Under the pieces are notes generated by a model. The model made no database searches. It was not told the DNA's origin and saw only the letters and a list, made by a program, of their open reading frames with translations. DNA of 64,000 nt from Rhynchospora pubera (Eukaryota > Streptophyta > Magnoliopsida > Poales > Cyperaceae): positions 169,455,955 to 169,519,954 of the forward strand of contig CM051462.1 in assembly GCA_028095005.1 (NCBI GenBank). Reading direction: 5' to 3'. The translations under genes and the position numbers were made by a program. Shown piece after piece: positions 1 through 9,848 of this stretch (positions are counted from its first letter, which is position 1; each line of letters starts with the position of its first letter).

Positions 1-429
1 TTCTCGAAGAACAATGGGAACATAGCCTAGATTCACCTCCCTTAAGGTTTCGATCTCTTTAGCGAACATCTCTCAACACAAGAGAACCCTATAAAGAGTC
101 GCTACTTAAAGAAGTTTCTTGATTTAGCGGGTCCTTTCTTTCCAGTAGGCGCAAGCCCCTACTGTTAATTACCTCGTAGTTGCCTACGAGAACCTCTGAT
201 TAAGGGATGCAAAGGGTGTTGACGTAATGGGCTAAGAAAAGAGACTTATGGAGTGCTATCACGGAGGACTTAATTGATGGTACCAAACTCAATGGACGGG
301 ACCCAATTAAGGATCGACAAAAGACTTCTGACTTGACCAAAAGAAGGGAATGGATTTTTGGTTTAGAAGAGGTTTTTGGTTGATAAAAGGGAAGACTTCA
401 CTTGAGGTTGTTGATAAACTCTCGGGGCT

Positions 430-1440
430 ATGACTGGCCTTCTTGTGAGAGTGAAAAGAGTTTTGCAACCTTCGGGACCTCTTGGGCGGCCTCGAGCGAA
501 AGTTGGTTCTTTTGCAACCCTAGGGACCATCTTCATCGGTCTTCTTAATAAGAGTTGGTTCTTTAACGACCCTAGGGACCATCTTCATCGGTCTTCTTAA
601 TAAGAGTCGGTTCTCGGGATCATCTTAGTCGATCTTCTTGTGAGAACAAAAGCAGTTTTGCAACCTTCGGGTCCTCTTTAATGGCTACTCGACGAAAGTT
701 GGTTCTTTTGCAACCCTAGGGACCATCTTCATCGGTCTTCTTAATAAGAGTTGGTTCTTTAACGACCCTAGGGACCATCTTCATCGGTCTTCTTAATAAG
801 AGTCGGTTCTCGGGATCATCTTAGTCGATCTTCTTGTGAGAACAACAGCAGTTTTGCAACCTTCGGGTCCTCTTTAATGGCTACTCGACGAAAGTTGGTT
901 CTTTTGCAACCCTTGGGACCATCTTCATCGGTTTTCTTAATAAGAGTTGGTTCTTTCACGACCCTAGGGACCATCTTAGTCGGTCTTCTTAATAAGAGTC
1001 GGTTCTCGGGACCATCTTAATCGGTCTTCTTGTGAGAACAAAAGGAGTTTTGCAACCTTCGGGTCCTCTTTGATGGCTACTCGACGAAAGTTGGTTCTTT
1101 TGCAACCCTAGGGACCATCTTCATCGGTCTTCTTAATAAGAGTTGGTTCTTTAACGACCCTAGGGACCATCTTAGTCGGTCTTCTTAATAAGAGTCGGTT
1201 CTCGGGACCATCTTGATCGGTCTTCTTGTGAGAACGAAAGGAGTTTTGCAACCTTCGGAGCCTCTTGGGCGGCCTCGACGAAAGTTGGTTCTTTTGCAAC
1301 CCTAGGGACCATCTTCATCGGTCTTCTTAATAAGAGTTGGTTCGACCCTAGGGACCATCTTAGTTGGTCTTCTTGATAAGAGTCGGTTCTCGGGACCATC
1401 TTAGTCGGTCTTCTTGTGAGAACAAAAGGGAATTCTTTGG
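430..1440. repeat. 196-bp higher-order tandem array in LTR
   Basis: The phrase AGTTGGTTCTTTTGCAACCC recurs at about 501, 697, 893, 1089 and 1283, giving a unit of 196, 196, 196 and 194 bp. Inside each unit a shorter module (GGGACCATCTTCATCGGTCTT and variants) occurs about three times, so this is a repeat of repeats. The frames of 63 and 114 codons read across it are products of the periodicity. An identical array lies at about 16349-17360 in the other LTR. Confidence 0.9.
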
Positions 1441-3630
1441 ATGAGGGGGCCCGTAAGAATTCAATTTCTGAGTCATCTAAGGTCGATCTCAACCTTAGTG
1501 AGGGACTCTTCCTCAAACGAAGAGGTTTTGGCTTTGACTTTGGGTTTCGTGTTTTGGACTTTTAATTTCTGAAGTTTCACTTGAGATATTTGATGATTTT
1601 ATTCACCTTGGCCTTTGCACTTTTGATTTTAGAAAATACTTTTCTATTTCAAAATACTTGACTTGGAAGCTATTTGATTTTAGAAGATACATATTCAAAA
1701 TCATTTAAACTTTTGAAAATATTTGTACTCAAGTAGACTTAGCTTTTTGAAGATAGCACATTTGAAGTTTTTATTTTGAAAATGCTTATTTTGAATTCTA
1801 GAAACCTTAGTATTTATAAGAGTCGTTTTTAGAGTGAAAATACTTCAAAAATACAAAAGGCCGCTACTTTGACATAATTCCACATCAAAGTATCAGTGAA
1901 ATCGGTTTATTTTGATTTTTAAAATTTTATAGATGTGTCACTTGTATTTTTGTAGGTTTCCTATTATTTTTAATAGATGTCTAAAGCTTCTGTCAATTTA
2001 CTAATGTCCTATTGGTCCTCGTCATCATAACGGGCTGAGGTGGCGAAGACAAAGTAGATTCAGTTGGGCTTCTCCTTAATCCTTTCTTTCTGGGCTTCGT
2101 TGTGGTTGACAGAAGTCAAACTCGTGGGTTTTACTACTGCTTCGCCACAAAAGATCAAGAGTCTTCAGCGCTGAGGTTCAAACGAAGAAGACGGGTCTCG
2201 TTCTGTTTAGCGGTTTCGCCTGATAGTGGATCCGGATCCGATATCCTTTCTGTCCGTTGCGAGGTAAGGTAGCAAGTCCTACAACATCATGAGACTGAGA
2301 CGAAGACAGTGGTGGTCTTGGTTTGGAGTGCGTCAGATCCATTTGGTGGCGGCGCCATTTGCTGGTACAGCGGCATAGGAACAATACCAATGGTACACAT
2401 ATGGGTTTAACTTACACAAATCCTATACCATTTCCTTACTCATGCTAATGCCGTGTACATATGTAACCATGTTCAATTAAGCATAGATTAAGACATCAAT
2501 TTCAATTTGATTCAGCATCATGAACCGTGCTTGACCCTTTTTGAACTGAACTTCATGGCCAAGAGGACTAGGTCAGCACAATATGCATATATTATTTACG
2601 AAGCAGGAATTACACTTGAGAAATATACCAGTTAAATAAGAAATGCAATTCTACTTCCCGAAGCTATAGCAGTCCCTTACCTTTGCTGTCAAGACCCTCA
2701 CATCTCTGGTTATAACCGGGTTTTACTTACCAAGATTATTATAAAATGTCAGCACGTTTAACTACAGTCACCAATCTTTCAAGAATCACATTTTTTAGTT
2801 TATGAGACTTAAGTATCAACGACAACTATGCATAGAAATAAAAAAGTTGAAGTGAAACAAAATTCCTATTTCTAGCTATGTCCCTAGACTAACACGGTAC
2901 AACAGATCCTGCTAGCATCTGGTCATCAGGTCATTTTTGCAAGCAAGTCCATACATTTTGTTTTATTGCAGAAATTATATTTATAGAGAATGGTAAACAT
3001 TAGGTTGATACTCTAAACTGAACTATTCGATTCAGATAGCCTACTGACAATACTTTTATTATCCACCTTTTGAAGTAAGCATTGGCAAAAGCCCCTACTC
3101 TCACAAATTAGACCCCTGTATTTATCTCATATCATGGTTTCTATTAACATCAGGTTAATTTACAAACAAACCCCTTACCTCTGTGGTTCTTGTTGAATGA
3201 AGAAAACAGAAACTATAGTTACAAAGTTATAAGAAAGCAGATGAAACAGTAGGGTCCATTGTCAGTCAATAATGGACAGAAGCAAGAAAACTTCAGTTAA
3301 GTCCCTAACTCCCTAACAATTGTACTATGCCATACTGGATTATGCAAGCAACATCTTTATAATTACAAACCAGCTCGCTGAAAACTATGCTTAATAGGTA
3401 CATATATTACCATTGCAGGGAAATCCACTATTTCCTTCTATTACATATATACAAAGTATACCTCAATTTAAACAAGATATCAAATAACTTAGTGTATACT
3501 CAATCAAGTACATCACAGACATGACTAACAATGTCTATCATATACTCAATTAAAGCAACACTACTTGAATAAGTGCTCCAAAGCCAGTGCTAAGGAACGA
3601 TCTTAGACAAGTTCATCCCAAATGCGTTCT

Positions 3631-4160
3631 TCATGCGCTGTGCGCAATCTGATTGCAAATGAGGCACCATTCAAGGTAAATTCATTTGTTAACTTCCTCT
3701 TGCGCTGTGCGCAGTCAGAAATCAACAAAGAAGCCAACTTCGCATTCCAGATTTTATCTAATTAACCTTCTCATGCGCCGGACGCAATTGAAGTATAATC
3801 AAAACCCATCGTATCTAACAGTACAAGGCAATAGCATTTCAAGCATTAACTTCAAAATACAAACAGTTCCTATCAAGAATAGAAAGCAACTTTTAAGTCT
3901 AACATATACAGTTCCAAGATTGTTTCTTTTCAGCGTTTACCTTATGCAAGAACAGAACGTAATCAAGTCAAGTTTGAACAATCTCAGATCTTTAAAGGCA
4001 GAATTGTACTTCTCATGCGCCAGGCGCAATCAAAGTCACAATCCAGCAAATTTTAGAAAGGAGAACCAAAATGTACCTAATCTCTCATGCGCCATGCGCA
4101 ATCGAGATTTACCTACAAGCTAATCTATTTGATCTATCCCCTCATGCGCTGTGCGCAATC
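3631..4160. repeat. Six dispersed TGCGC-N-GCGCA dyad motifs in LTR
   Basis: Six copies of a short imperfect palindrome of the form TCATGCGCYRNRCGCAATC lie at 3631, 3701 (lacking the leading TCA), 3771, 4012, 4084 and 4142. Spacing is irregular, from about 58 to 240 bp, and the DNA between them is unrelated, so this is not a simple tandem repeat. The identical set is at 19550-20079 in the other LTR. The arms could pair as hairpins or serve as sites for a dimeric DNA-binding protein; the function is unknown. Confidence 0.85.
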
Positions 4161-4662
4161 GGATCTGACCAAGGGAACAAGGAGGGAAAGAACCAATCTA
4201 AACGACTCAATCAAGAATGTAATACTTAAATTCTTAACTATGAACCTACAGATTAGATCAATAACTGAAAGTATCAATCAAGAAATACGATTTCTAACAC
4301 AAATCAGAGAAAGAAACGAGAAGATTCTTAGCACGAGCAATATGCTACCAGATCAAGAACATGAAAAGCATGCATTCAATCAAAGTTCATCAAAAATACT
4401 TCAATTATCCATCAAAACCTCGATTTTGAAATACAATTCACCTCTTACCTCTATTTCTTCACCTTACCTTGATTATAACTGCCTTGAAAAGCTTCAATTG
4501 CTCCTAATTCTTCTCTTCTAGCTATGCCTCTAACCTATTCGACAAAATGCCTAACTCTTCTCTCTATTCTAACCTAATCTATATGTGTTGAAATGGGGAT
4601 TTCTCTTCACTGCCTTCTCTCTTCTTGGAACCGCTGAACCCCTTCTCTTCTCTTCATCTGGT

Positions 4663-4671
4663 CTTTATATA
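4663..4671 (-). promoter_or_regulatory. TATA box of the giant element LTR
   Basis: The minus strand reads TATATAAAG here, inside a GC-richer segment about 820 bp from the outer end of U3. Transcription would start near 4635. The functional 5' LTR copy is at 20582-20590. Other TATA-like stretches exist further along the LTR, so the assignment is tentative. Confidence 0.55.
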
Positions 4672-5487
4672 GGCGAAGACTTGGCACCATTTCCCGTCCA
4701 GGTGCAGTGAACCAGCTCTTTGGCCCGGCGGTTTTCATAGTAGAACGGCTACAACGGATTTCTGTTGGGAGCCTCCTTTCTTCTTTTCTTCGTTTCGACT
4801 GGTCGCGGAGTACAGTGAACCACAACACTGTTTTATGGGTCCCTTTGTCTGCATTTACCTTTGGTTCACAGACTCCGAGTGCATCCTTGTTCCTTTTCGC
4901 GAAATGGTGAGTCTCTCATGAGACAGGATTTCAGCGACATTTGCCTCTTTCTCTGCATAAACCTGGTCCTCGTGTGCCATTCAGAACTCAAATAATCCCT
5001 CATATTTGGTGTACGAAAGAGCTGGTGCTCCTACACTTCTCCCTTGTACGGGGGAAAAATATTTGATCTTCTTTTGGTTCTTCTCCATTTCGTATAGTAA
5101 TGGATCTGTCCATTCTTATGTTGCTGAATTTCCATAGGCTGCTGAAACCAAATAAATTGTTTGGGCCCCTTCCTTATTGAGTTTCTTCATGAAATTTAAT
5201 ACACAGCCTCATAAAAACGTGTAGAATCTGATGGAACCAGGAATTTTCTAAAAAGACCCCTCCTACTATTTTATTTAATTTCTCCAAATTCAGGGGCTCC
5301 TTTGCATAAAATGGCAATTCTGTAACTCCTTTGACCAATCTAAAATCACCATAATTTTCCTCATGCTTCACTGAATTTTTGGATATTTTCTCATAATTTT
5401 TGGGGTCCATTTGCTATTTTTCATGATTTTCTCAAACTTCTCATAAATCGGTCTGTGTCTCCAATCACAAAAATTTAGGGTCAAACA

Positions 5488-5505
5488 AATGCCCCCCACC
5501 AGAGT
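5488..5505 (-). other. Polypurine tract next to 3' LTR
   Basis: On the minus strand the bases just before the LTR read CTGGTGGGGGGCATT, a G-rich purine run placed where second-strand priming occurs in LTR retrotransposons. This fixes the left LTR as the 3' LTR. Confidence 0.75.
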
Positions 5506-6660
5506 AGGTTGTGAGGATCTTGGGCAGAACAGCGTACTCTGGTGGCCCCTTCTTGACCCCTTGAATGCAGTCAAACTGGTTGCATGGTGGTTTTGTTGAG
5601 TTTTCGCTTGAACTTGGATTTGGTTGGGTTGAGCTACACTCGCCTTCATTTTGGGGCCTTGTATCTCTTAGTTGCCGGTGGGATTATAAGGTCTTGTATT
5701 TCTTGATTTGGCAGAGTCCCGTGAGAGAAGCATCGTGGCACGAGATCAGGCTGCGGCTCATGGTGCTATTGTAGCTTAGAAGGTTTACTCTCTTTTATCT
5801 CTTCTCTTTGATCACCACGTCACGGATCTTGGCACTTATTTGTGTGGCATGGATACGCTTGTGACTGCACTTGTTGCATTTGTTGAACTTTGAACTTTGA
5901 TTCTTGCATTTGGCTTGCTGATGCTTTGTGATGCTTGGATGCTTGATTACTCGTGATGCTTGCATGCTTGGTTATTGGTGAATTTGGATACTTGCTTTTG
6001 TTGGAGCGTTGTGCTTCTTTGCCTTGCGATATTTGGTTGATCTTGTGCTTGACTGAGTTCTCGCGTTCGAGACTTCTCCACATACTTGTTTGCAAAGCAA
6101 CAAGTAGTCTTGCTCTTATCTTACTCTTTTTCTCTTCATAGCAACCTGATTGAGCTCTTGAGCTCAAGGTTTTCTTCCTTCTTCTTCTTTTAAGATATGA
6201 CGGGTACTTCGTCATTCTTGCACCTGATTGGGCTTCAGCGCTCAAGGCTTTCTTCTTGCTTAACTTGCGGGGTTCGAATAATCTTACTCTTACCACCGTT
6301 TCTTTCAAGAGATATGGGAATTTGGCCCATACTCGCTTTTTCCTTTTCTTCTTTCATTCTTCTTACTTCTTTTTAGGATCTCTAACACACATAGATCCAC
6401 TCCACAATTTAGGTTAGGGTATTTGGCCCGCTCCTGTATTTCCTTGGGCTTGAACCTACATGGGCCTTGACCCGATTGGTTTCCTTTTGACGTCAGCCTT
6501 GAACACTTCCGCTTCTTCTACGCCTTCTTGACTTCATACCGTTTCTTTTAAGCACTAGTTTGAACGGTTTACTTTTCACTTCTTGCCACTACAGCCTTAA
6601 CCTTATTCACATGTTCACACGTTCACCATTAAATCCACTCGTAATCTTTCCTTTGTCATG
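5506..6660. other. Internal non-coding segment, 3' part of giant element
   Basis: No convincing gene is seen. Around 5870-5990 there is a loose repetition of GATGCTTG-type words. The segment is both the 3' end of the element's sense RNA and the upstream region of the antisense gene starting at 6750. Confidence 0.6.
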
Positions 6661-6661
6661 C

Positions 6662-6669
6662 CTATATAA
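6662..6669 (+). promoter_or_regulatory. TATA box for the antisense gene
   Basis: The plus strand reads CTATATAAGC about 85 bp upstream of the ATG at 6750. This leaves a short CT-rich leader of about 55 nt, typical of a plant TATA promoter. The ATG context is TCACCATGT, with A at -3. Confidence 0.65.
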
Positions 6670-6749
6670 GCGCACCTTCGCTTTTCTCTTTTCTTCATCC
6701 AAGTCCACCATAATTTTCTTTCTCCATAATTATCTGACCTCTTATCACC

Positions 6750-8062
6750 ATGTCTTCTATTCCTTCATCCAAACGTGCCAGAGGAGATTCTAGTTCTTCC
6801 ATCTTGCGTCTGGATTCCACTTTTCCAGACTGGTCCCTTACTCCCGACAACCGCTATCTTTTCCGCGATGAGACTGCATTCCTTTCTTATTACAATGACA
6901 TGGGTAACGAAGAGCGGCCAGTGGCTGATTGCTACTTCTTTCGCCCTATGAGGAGGATTCCAGTGGAGCAAGTGAATCTTATTAGGGGTTGGTTGGATTC
7001 ATGGAGTTTGGCCGGCTTGGCCGATTGTGATCAGCCGTATCATCCTAGGATCACACGGCTCTTTTATGCCAATCTTAGGATCTCCTTCAACCACTTTGGG
7101 TCTCCTTCGGCTTCTTCCTATCTGTTTGGCCGCTTCTTTCATATCACCACTGGGGATTTGGCCGATTATTTGCGAGCTACTAACACCGCCAATGGTTCTA
7201 CCATTTATGCCTATCAAAGGTGGCCTCAAGGTTTTGGAAGTTATCAGAAATGTCGCCAATGGTTTCAGGCGGCGGCTCCTGATATAGAAAGGGTGCCTAC
7301 TTTCCATTTGCCCGCTCTCCATAGGTATTCTCTCTTTCCTTCTCCCTTTCTCTTTATCCTTTGATCGCCTTCTTCTTTGATCGTGTTCCACATCGACTCC
7401 TTTTCTTTACATCTTTTGTCATGACTTCTAGGTTGCTCTTCTTGGTGGTTAATGACATCATCTTTCCTCAAGGGGTAATGACTCACCTCGCCAAGCCAGG
7501 GAGTCTCTTCTACCTCCGCAATTTGATTCAGAAGCAATGGCCAATCAACCTGGCTCATATGATTCTTTTCCACATGCACCAAGTGGCTATATCCGATCGG
7601 GAGCCGCTTTCTTATGGCCACCTGATTGAAGCTCTTATGCTTAGGACCCGTATCCGCGTGCCTGACATGTTGTGGGGCAATCGTGTTTCAGATGCTGATG
7701 TGACACATCCTTTCAACCTTCTTCTTTCACTGCCGCTGATTGGATGGGTTGAATCCTCAATGGGTATGCTGGTTCCTGATCCTAATCAGCCGATGAATGA
7801 CTACATCTTGCTTCCTAATGCGGCTCCCAATCAGTATAGCCCTATAGAGGTTGCTTCTCCGCCGGATGACACTTCTGCCATGATGGCTCTTGATGACCCT
7901 GCCCCTGTCTCGGTTCGGGGTTTGATTGATCAGCGCTTCGGGGAATTGAATGCCCGTATGGATGCTTTGGAAGGAATGCTTCAAGGTATCTCCGCAACTC
8001 TTAACAACTTGGCCGGTGGAGGAGCTGCGGTTGTTGGTGAGGCCGTTGCTGCCCCAGAATGA
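6750..8062 (+). CDS. Antisense extra ORF of the giant element, one intron
   Basis: Two adjoining frames become one 401-residue protein if a 107-bp GT-AG intron is removed. Exon 1 is 6750-7324 and exon 2 is 7432-8062; the junction completes an Arg codon (AG/G) and keeps frame. Read unspliced, the frame stops at 7364. A TATA box lies 85 bp upstream. The protein has a folded-looking N-terminal two thirds rich in aromatic residues, then a Pro/Asp-rich linker and a C-terminal heptad-like stretch (LIDQRFGELNARMDALEGML) that could form a coiled coil, ending in Gly/Ala. Extra ORFs in antisense orientation between the coding region and 3' LTR are known from Tat-lineage elements, and related proteins are often annotated as putative plant transposon proteins. 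Their function is unknown. I recognise no catalytic motif. Confidence 0.75.
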
Positions 8063-8536
8063 ATGGTCATCTTGCTTGGCCCTGCCCCAGTGTCTTCTTA
8101 GGGCGCTCTTATGTCTCCATTTTGTATCCCTTTAGTCGCCATCAGTTGTTGTTTAAGCTTCTCTTGTATTAGGCTTCTTTATGCAATGGTTGTAGTGGTG
8201 TATCTTCTTTTGATGAATGAAATCTTTATCTTCTTCTTTCCATGGCATCTTCACTTCCTTTACTCTTCCTTTTGCTTGACATGTGCGCTTTACGGCTGTT
8301 CCACTATGATAGGATACACGTCTGTGCCCCCAGCAAGACTGATTGCTGACTCTTGCTCCCGTGCAGCTGATTGTTTGTTCTTGCCCCAAAGCGGTTAATC
8401 ATTGGTTCTTGTCACAGAACGATTGGCCATCAATTCCTGCCCCGGTGTCGACCTGGCGTTCTGAATGTCGTCTTGCCCCAGTTTTGATCCTTCTCTTGTA
8501 ACGATCTTAGTGATGCAAACGGTATCGGTAAAATAA

Positions 8537-8582
8537 TTTTGCGCCCTCGAGAATCCTAAGAGTCCGTCATCGGCCGCAAAAA
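8537..8582. repeat. Imperfect hairpin segment, copy 1
   Basis: The segment begins TTTTGCGCCCTCGAGAATC and ends CGGCCGCAAAAA, so its ends pair as TTTTGCG/CGCAAAA. A near-copy lies at 9200-9245. It sits about 480 bp after the stop codon of the antisense gene. Confidence 0.7.
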
Positions 8583-8804
8583 GATTCCTATACTACATTT
8601 TGGCTGGTGGATTTTGTGGAGTTTGGGAATGCCTCGCTTATCCTCACATCACTCCTCCTCTCACTCTTTCATTCCTTACATCGCTGCTCACCCTCACATC
8701 ACTCCTCATCTCATTTGGTATAGGCACTCATCATAATGGCACTCAATATCGGCATCGGCGGCATTGACACGGCATGGACGTAGTGAGTGTAGGGATGATC
8801 CAAA

Positions 8805-9097
8805 GGGATTCGAAAGGATTCAAAAATAGTTTAGACCAGTAAGGGGCTCAAAAGGAATTCAAAGTGGTTAGGGTCAGTAATTATTCAAACGGATTCAAAA
8901 TGGTTTAGACCGGTAATTATTCAAACGGATTCATAATGGTTTAGACCGGTAATTATTCAAACGGATTCATAATGGTTTAGACCGGTAATGAGTCAAAACT
9001 GATTCAAAGTGGTTGACACCGGTAATGAGTCAAAACAGATTCAAATTGGTTTAAACCTGTAAGGTTCAAAAGAGATTCGAAATGGCTTAAACCTGTG
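8805..9097. repeat. 36-bp minisatellite, about eight units
   Basis: Units of the type TAATTATTCAAACGGATTCA followed by TAATGGTTTAGACCGG repeat head to tail. The middle three are nearly identical and the outer ones drift. The array lies between the two hairpin copies in the internal region of the giant element. Confidence 0.85.
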
Positions 9098-9199
9098 GAG
9101 ATGGTTGGTTGAAGTTGCGGCGATGATGTATGCTAATGCCCCTGTGTTATTCCTTTTCTTATAACTATCTTAACAATGCGAACAATATTAATAACACAG

Positions 9200-9245
9200 T
9201 TTTGCGTCCTCGAGAATCATAATAATCCATCATCGATCGCAAAAA
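9200..9245. repeat. Imperfect hairpin segment, copy 2
   Basis: The segment begins TTTTGCGTCCTCGAGAATC and ends CGATCGCAAAAA. It shares the inverted ends and the CTCGAGAATC core with the copy at 8537-8582 and is in the same orientation, about 660 bp away. Confidence 0.7.
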
Positions 9246-9848
9246 GGGACTCCTACGTGACTTATCAAGAAAATAATGTAGGCCTTTGTATTGGAAATGC
9301 CCTATGAACGTCCAAAAGGACAAGGACACTCCTTTACACTTAGGCCCGGCGGGACAAATTCCTATCTCATGTTCTACGGTTGAGGACTCTTATTGGACTT
9401 TATTTATCTACAATTGCCTTGTTTATTTTGGGCCTTGCAAAGGAATGTTCCATGATGTTCAAAAGAACGAAACACCCTTACAAGCATTAGCCCGACTCGA
9501 CATAATACCTTGTTCTTCGGGTTTTGGGTTAAAAGGTTAAGTTAAGGTTTTGGGTTTTGGGTTTTATTGGAGCCTAACGTTTTCGTTGGACTTTATTCTA
9601 AGTTTTTATTGGACTATGTACATGGTTTGGTGGTTTTGGACTTTAATAGGTTTGGGTCATTATGGGCTTTTGTAGAGTTTTGGGTTTTAGTGGAGTTTTG
9701 GTTTTTAGTGGACTAGGCCTTATTGTAGCTAAGAAATAGGTAAAGGTTTTGGTTGTTTTGATAAGATGGGTTTTGGATTTTATGGGTTTTAGGTGAATAA
9801 GTTTTGGGGGAATCACCCGTTGGAATGGTTCCCGAATGAAACGCCTCC

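Larger units (their letters stand above)
1..5487 (-). repeat. 3' LTR of the giant element (cut by window edge)
   Basis: This LTR matches 15920-21406 base for base wherever the two were compared, and the short frames in both copies translate identically. The first 37 bp are outside the window. In element sense it starts at 5487 (TGTTTGACC) and runs leftwards. It contains a TATA box, a cluster of GC-cored dyad motifs and a 196-bp tandem array. No coding sequence with recognisable homology is seen. Confidence 0.93.

Noticed and set aside
1172..1516. 114-codon minus-strand frame in the LTR (and its twin at 17091)
   Set aside because: It is read across the 196-bp tandem array; its repeating peptide reflects DNA periodicity.
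3686..4521. Two overlapping plus-strand frames of about 145 codons in the LTR
   Set aside because: They run antisense to the element, lack any family resemblance and include the dyad motifs as CALRN/CAMRN-like words; no promoter was seen.
5820..6308. 162-codon minus-strand frame in the giant element
   Set aside because: Low complexity and derived from degenerate GATGCTTG-type repetition; no similarity to gag, pol or env-like proteins.
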